Below are positions 61,753 to 64,000 of a stretch of 64,000 nt of DNA, piece after piece (position 1 is the stretch's first letter; the number at the start of each line of letters is the position of its first letter). Source of the stretch: Limnoperna fortunei (lineage: Eukaryota; Mollusca; Bivalvia; Mytilida; Modiolidae); contig OX104122.1 in NCBI GenBank assembly GCA_944474755.1, positions 26,315,956 to 26,379,955 of the forward strand, written 5' to 3'. A program made the position numbers and the translations under genes. The notes under the pieces were generated by a model. That model was not told where the DNA came from. It searched no databases and saw only the letters and a program-made list of their open reading frames with translations.

Positions 61753-61866
61753 GTTCAATGCATAAAATGCAAAAAGTTGTTTCACAAGAAGAACCATTGT
61801 GTAGGATCTGACATAGCTAAACTTATCACTGTGAATAACTTTATCTGTGAAATTGACAGAATGTGA
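61753..61866 (+). CDS. SWIM-Ulp1 gene exon T (terminal, PHD-like Cys/His)
   Basis: Acceptor 'tatatttaag', phase 0. VQCIKCKKLFHKKNHCVGSD...FICEIDRM and TGA at 61864. With exon S this gives C-x-C-C...C-x2-C-x4-H-x4-C...C, like a PHD or related treble-clef finger. Confidence 0.7.
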   Translation, partial: VQCIKCKKLFHKKNHCVGSDIAKLITVNNFICEIDRM

Positions 61867-62440
61867 AGTACATGTATCAATAATTTTTATATATTGTGAC
61901 ACATTATATAAATGTAAGAAAAATGTGATTTTTGACTTTACAAGGATTTGTATAACTAGTCTGCATTTTGTAAAATGTATATTTTCATGGCTGGATTATA
62001 TTAATGAATGAATTCATATTTTTCTGAACTTAAAAATTCCTTAAGTACACCTATTGCTTGTTTCCTTGTAGATATTAAAAATGTAAAACGAACTAATTCA
62101 CATCAACATTATAAACTTATGAATATCTACATCTGTTATGTATGTTGATATTTTTTGATAAAGGGATATCTAGTTCTGTTAATATTGTATATAAGGAAAT
62201 ATATTTACATCTCTGTTATTGGTATTATTGAATGTAATTTTAGAAGTGTATGAATCATATTGCGCCTAATAGTTGGGACACTATCAAATATTTTCTAGGT
62301 GTACAGTATTTATTGCAACTTGAATTTATGTATAACTGTCATGTTATTTCATTCTATATCAATTGCACTACTAGTATTTTTTGTAAACTACATAAAACAA
62401 ACAAAAGGTTTTAAGTGATTATTACTTGAACCCCATCACT
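61867..62440. other. Sequence downstream of the SWIM-Ulp1 gene
   Basis: AT-rich, no exon seen; presumably 3' untranslated and intergenic. Confidence 0.4.
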
Positions 62441-62700
62441 CTTTTTGAAGCCAGATCCCCTTGTGATTGTTTTTGACTGTAAATTGTATTATTTTTGTAT
62501 TCATTTTATTCGTTTTTCACTTTGTTTTGTTTCCTTTTTTACAACTTTTTCTAATTTTGTATGTTTGTATAAGTGCTGTCATTTAGCATTTCATTGTAAA
62601 CATTTATTGTTAGGGAGAGGACCTCCATAATGGTGTTATACCTCATGTCCAATCCCTTTGCTTGTATTTGAGCAAATAAATATGTTTAAACTTTTTTGTA
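62441..62700 (+). mobile_element. Possible retroelement 3' tail
   Basis: 'gtttgtataagtgctgtcattt...gttagggagaggacctccataatggtgttatacctcatgtcc...gagcaaataaatatg' resembles, from memory, the 3' end of molluscan retroelements. It also supplies AATAAA at 62675-62680, the nearest candidate signal for the gene upstream. Confidence 0.35.
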
Positions 62701-62742
62701 ATAAATGAATAGAAGTTATACTATTAAGAGCTGATTAATTGA

Positions 62743-62758
62743 ATATATATATATATAT
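62743..62758. repeat. (AT)8 microsatellite
   Basis: Eight perfect AT repeats. Confidence 0.85.
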
Positions 62759-64000
62759 GAGGATTGCTTTTACTGATTGTGGTGTCATCAGTCTAAATAA
62801 TTTTTTTATGCACATGGTTATTTTGAAAACTTCTCATCATAGGCTTGTGTATTTTGGCATGCAGATGAACAGCACTACACCACCCAAGTACAATTTATTT
62901 TAAGTCATGCTTCAAGGTCTTTGGCTTTATTATTTATCCTACTACCAACAGGAAAGACATACATGTACTTCAATGTTAACTCTTGTAATGTTGTGACTAA
63001 AATGTCTAAGGTCTAGTAGAGCAAAGACAAAACCAGTTTAAAAAAAAACAAAACAAAAAACACAAGAAACTCAATCAGCAGCATGATTTTTCATGAAAAT
63101 GAGAGAGAACTCATCAGCTCTGGAAGGGTCATCAGTTCCTGTTTTTTTTAAAACACACCAGTATATAGCTTTGCCAATGATCAAATTAGTGGAGGTCAAT
63201 AAGAATTGTCTTGGTAGCAACCTATTGTCTATATAAAGCTTTAATAAACAACAGAAAAGATGTAACATCATTTATATGGATATTTTAAATAAGGGTCCTT
63301 AACTTTTTTTGAAAAGTATTAATTTCACACAAAATCACACAACTAAGAGGGAAATTGGTCGGATTTCAATAAACGGGAATTAGATGTTTGATTGTCTTGT
63401 AAAGCAGAGACATATGGTAAAGCTAATAGTGCAAAAGCTGTGTCCCAAATTTAAAATCAATCGCTTCAGTGAAAGTGGCAAAATATGTTCTGAAAGTTTT
63501 TTTCCTGTCTGCCTTTCGCCCAAACATTGGCCCTGTCATAAAATAGATCTTTCACTTAGAGTGAAATCCATCCAAAAAGGAGAGGTAGAGAAGCACAAAT
63601 CAGACCAGAAATCTTTCAAAAGTTGATTAATTTTATTGGGTGTATGTAGCCCAATTCTGACACCCCCTCCCAAATAGCATAATAATATAGGCGTACAAGA
63701 TGCATCAAAAAACATTATAAATATTATGTTGACAGAATTTAATAAGTAATTCAAAAAAAGACATGTAAAATGAAAAAAAAATTTCTAAATCGGATGAAAA
63801 ATAAACATTCTACAGACTGAAGTTTTGTCATAAAATACATTTTGCCCCTTGTGTCCTTTTTATTTTTTTTCCAAAACGGCATGGGCTTCAAACACCATAT
63901 GTGATGGGAAGCGTTCTTAAGTGGTAAGTAACATCATATCAAAATTTCGTAATACTTGGTACTTAAGTTATTGCAATGAAACCAGTTGTCCAGACCAGGA
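62759..64000. other. Right-edge sequence without a recognised gene
   Basis: Short frames on both strands without motifs; some stretches look like old interspersed repeats but I cannot name them. Confidence 0.4.

Larger units (their letters stand above)
45964..61866 (+). pseudogene. CaRF-like / SWIM / Ulp1 (C48) / PHD-like multi-exon gene with frame lesions
   Basis: About 19 coding exons encode roughly 950 aa. Order: a CaRF-like domain ('HYVRWEDNG...MECHQGPNYRKKD...KLGCTAAVYMREIVFFPEYK'), a SWIM zinc finger (C-x-C...C-x-H, 'CSCIQFSRTHLPCQHIAAV'), a basic linker made partly of duplicated exons, a Ulp1-type cysteine protease (His in GHWDIL, Cys in QQDGSICGIYC), and a C-terminal Cys/His exon pair. 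Exon phases agree across almost every junction, which strongly supports the model. Exceptions are a 1 nt shift near 52391-52404 and a 13 bp tandem duplication at 55445-55470. Related proteins linking SWIM and Ulp1 domains occur in MULE-type and Zisupton/KDZ-type transposons, but no DDE core is visible here. Whether it is a decaying transposon gene or a host gene with assembly errors is open. Confidence 0.75.

Overview
The window reads as nuclear DNA of a mollusc, most likely a bivalve. It is AT-rich. Its coding parts are short exons with GT/AG borders in consistent phases, and it carries dispersed repeats that I recognise from memory as common in bivalve genomes: the 'atgtctccc' element, the 'agctcacctgg...' element, and the 'ccatgatatagctga...gcgttaaac' element. 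No species call is possible from sequence alone.

Layout: (1) 1-30435 is a tandem array of a ~1.71 kb unit, 19 units in view, running off the left edge. Sixteen units carry the same 469 bp element with 16 bp perfect terminal inverted repeats (MITE-like); three lack it. The array ends exactly at the outer end of that element. Two three-unit blocks repeat at an exact 4984 bp offset. (2) 30436-36960 holds a + strand gene with a SAM-like N-terminus, a conserved middle region and a G2E3-like HECT domain, broken by a frameshift just before the HECT C-lobe. (3) 37000-38820 is repeat-rich and includes a decayed DIRS-like tyrosine recombinase. (4) 39149-40884 (-) is an intact two-exon gene with a DDE integrase core. 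(5) 41551-42914 is a GTGCGCAC-rich minisatellite. (6) 42915-45946 has no gene that I can see. (7) 45964-61866 (+) is a ~19-exon gene whose exon phases chain almost without conflict: a CaRF-like N-terminal domain, SWIM zinc finger, basic linker with duplicated exons, Ulp1/C48 cysteine protease, and a C-terminal PHD-like Cys/His exon. It carries at least two frame lesions, one a clear 13 bp tandem duplication. (8) 61867-64000 has no gene, only a possible retroelement tail.

Most coding content is of mobile-element type (integrase, HECT/SAM-like family, SWIM/Ulp1 family, tyrosine recombinase), so the window looks like an accessory, transposon-rich region. The most unusual structure is a pair of minisatellite arrays built from the same 81 bp unit but in opposite orientation, one in an early intron and one in the last intron of the SWIM-Ulp1 gene. 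Its primary transcript could fold into a kilobase-scale duplex enclosing nearly all the exons. The second is the satellite array whose border coincides with a transposon terminus.
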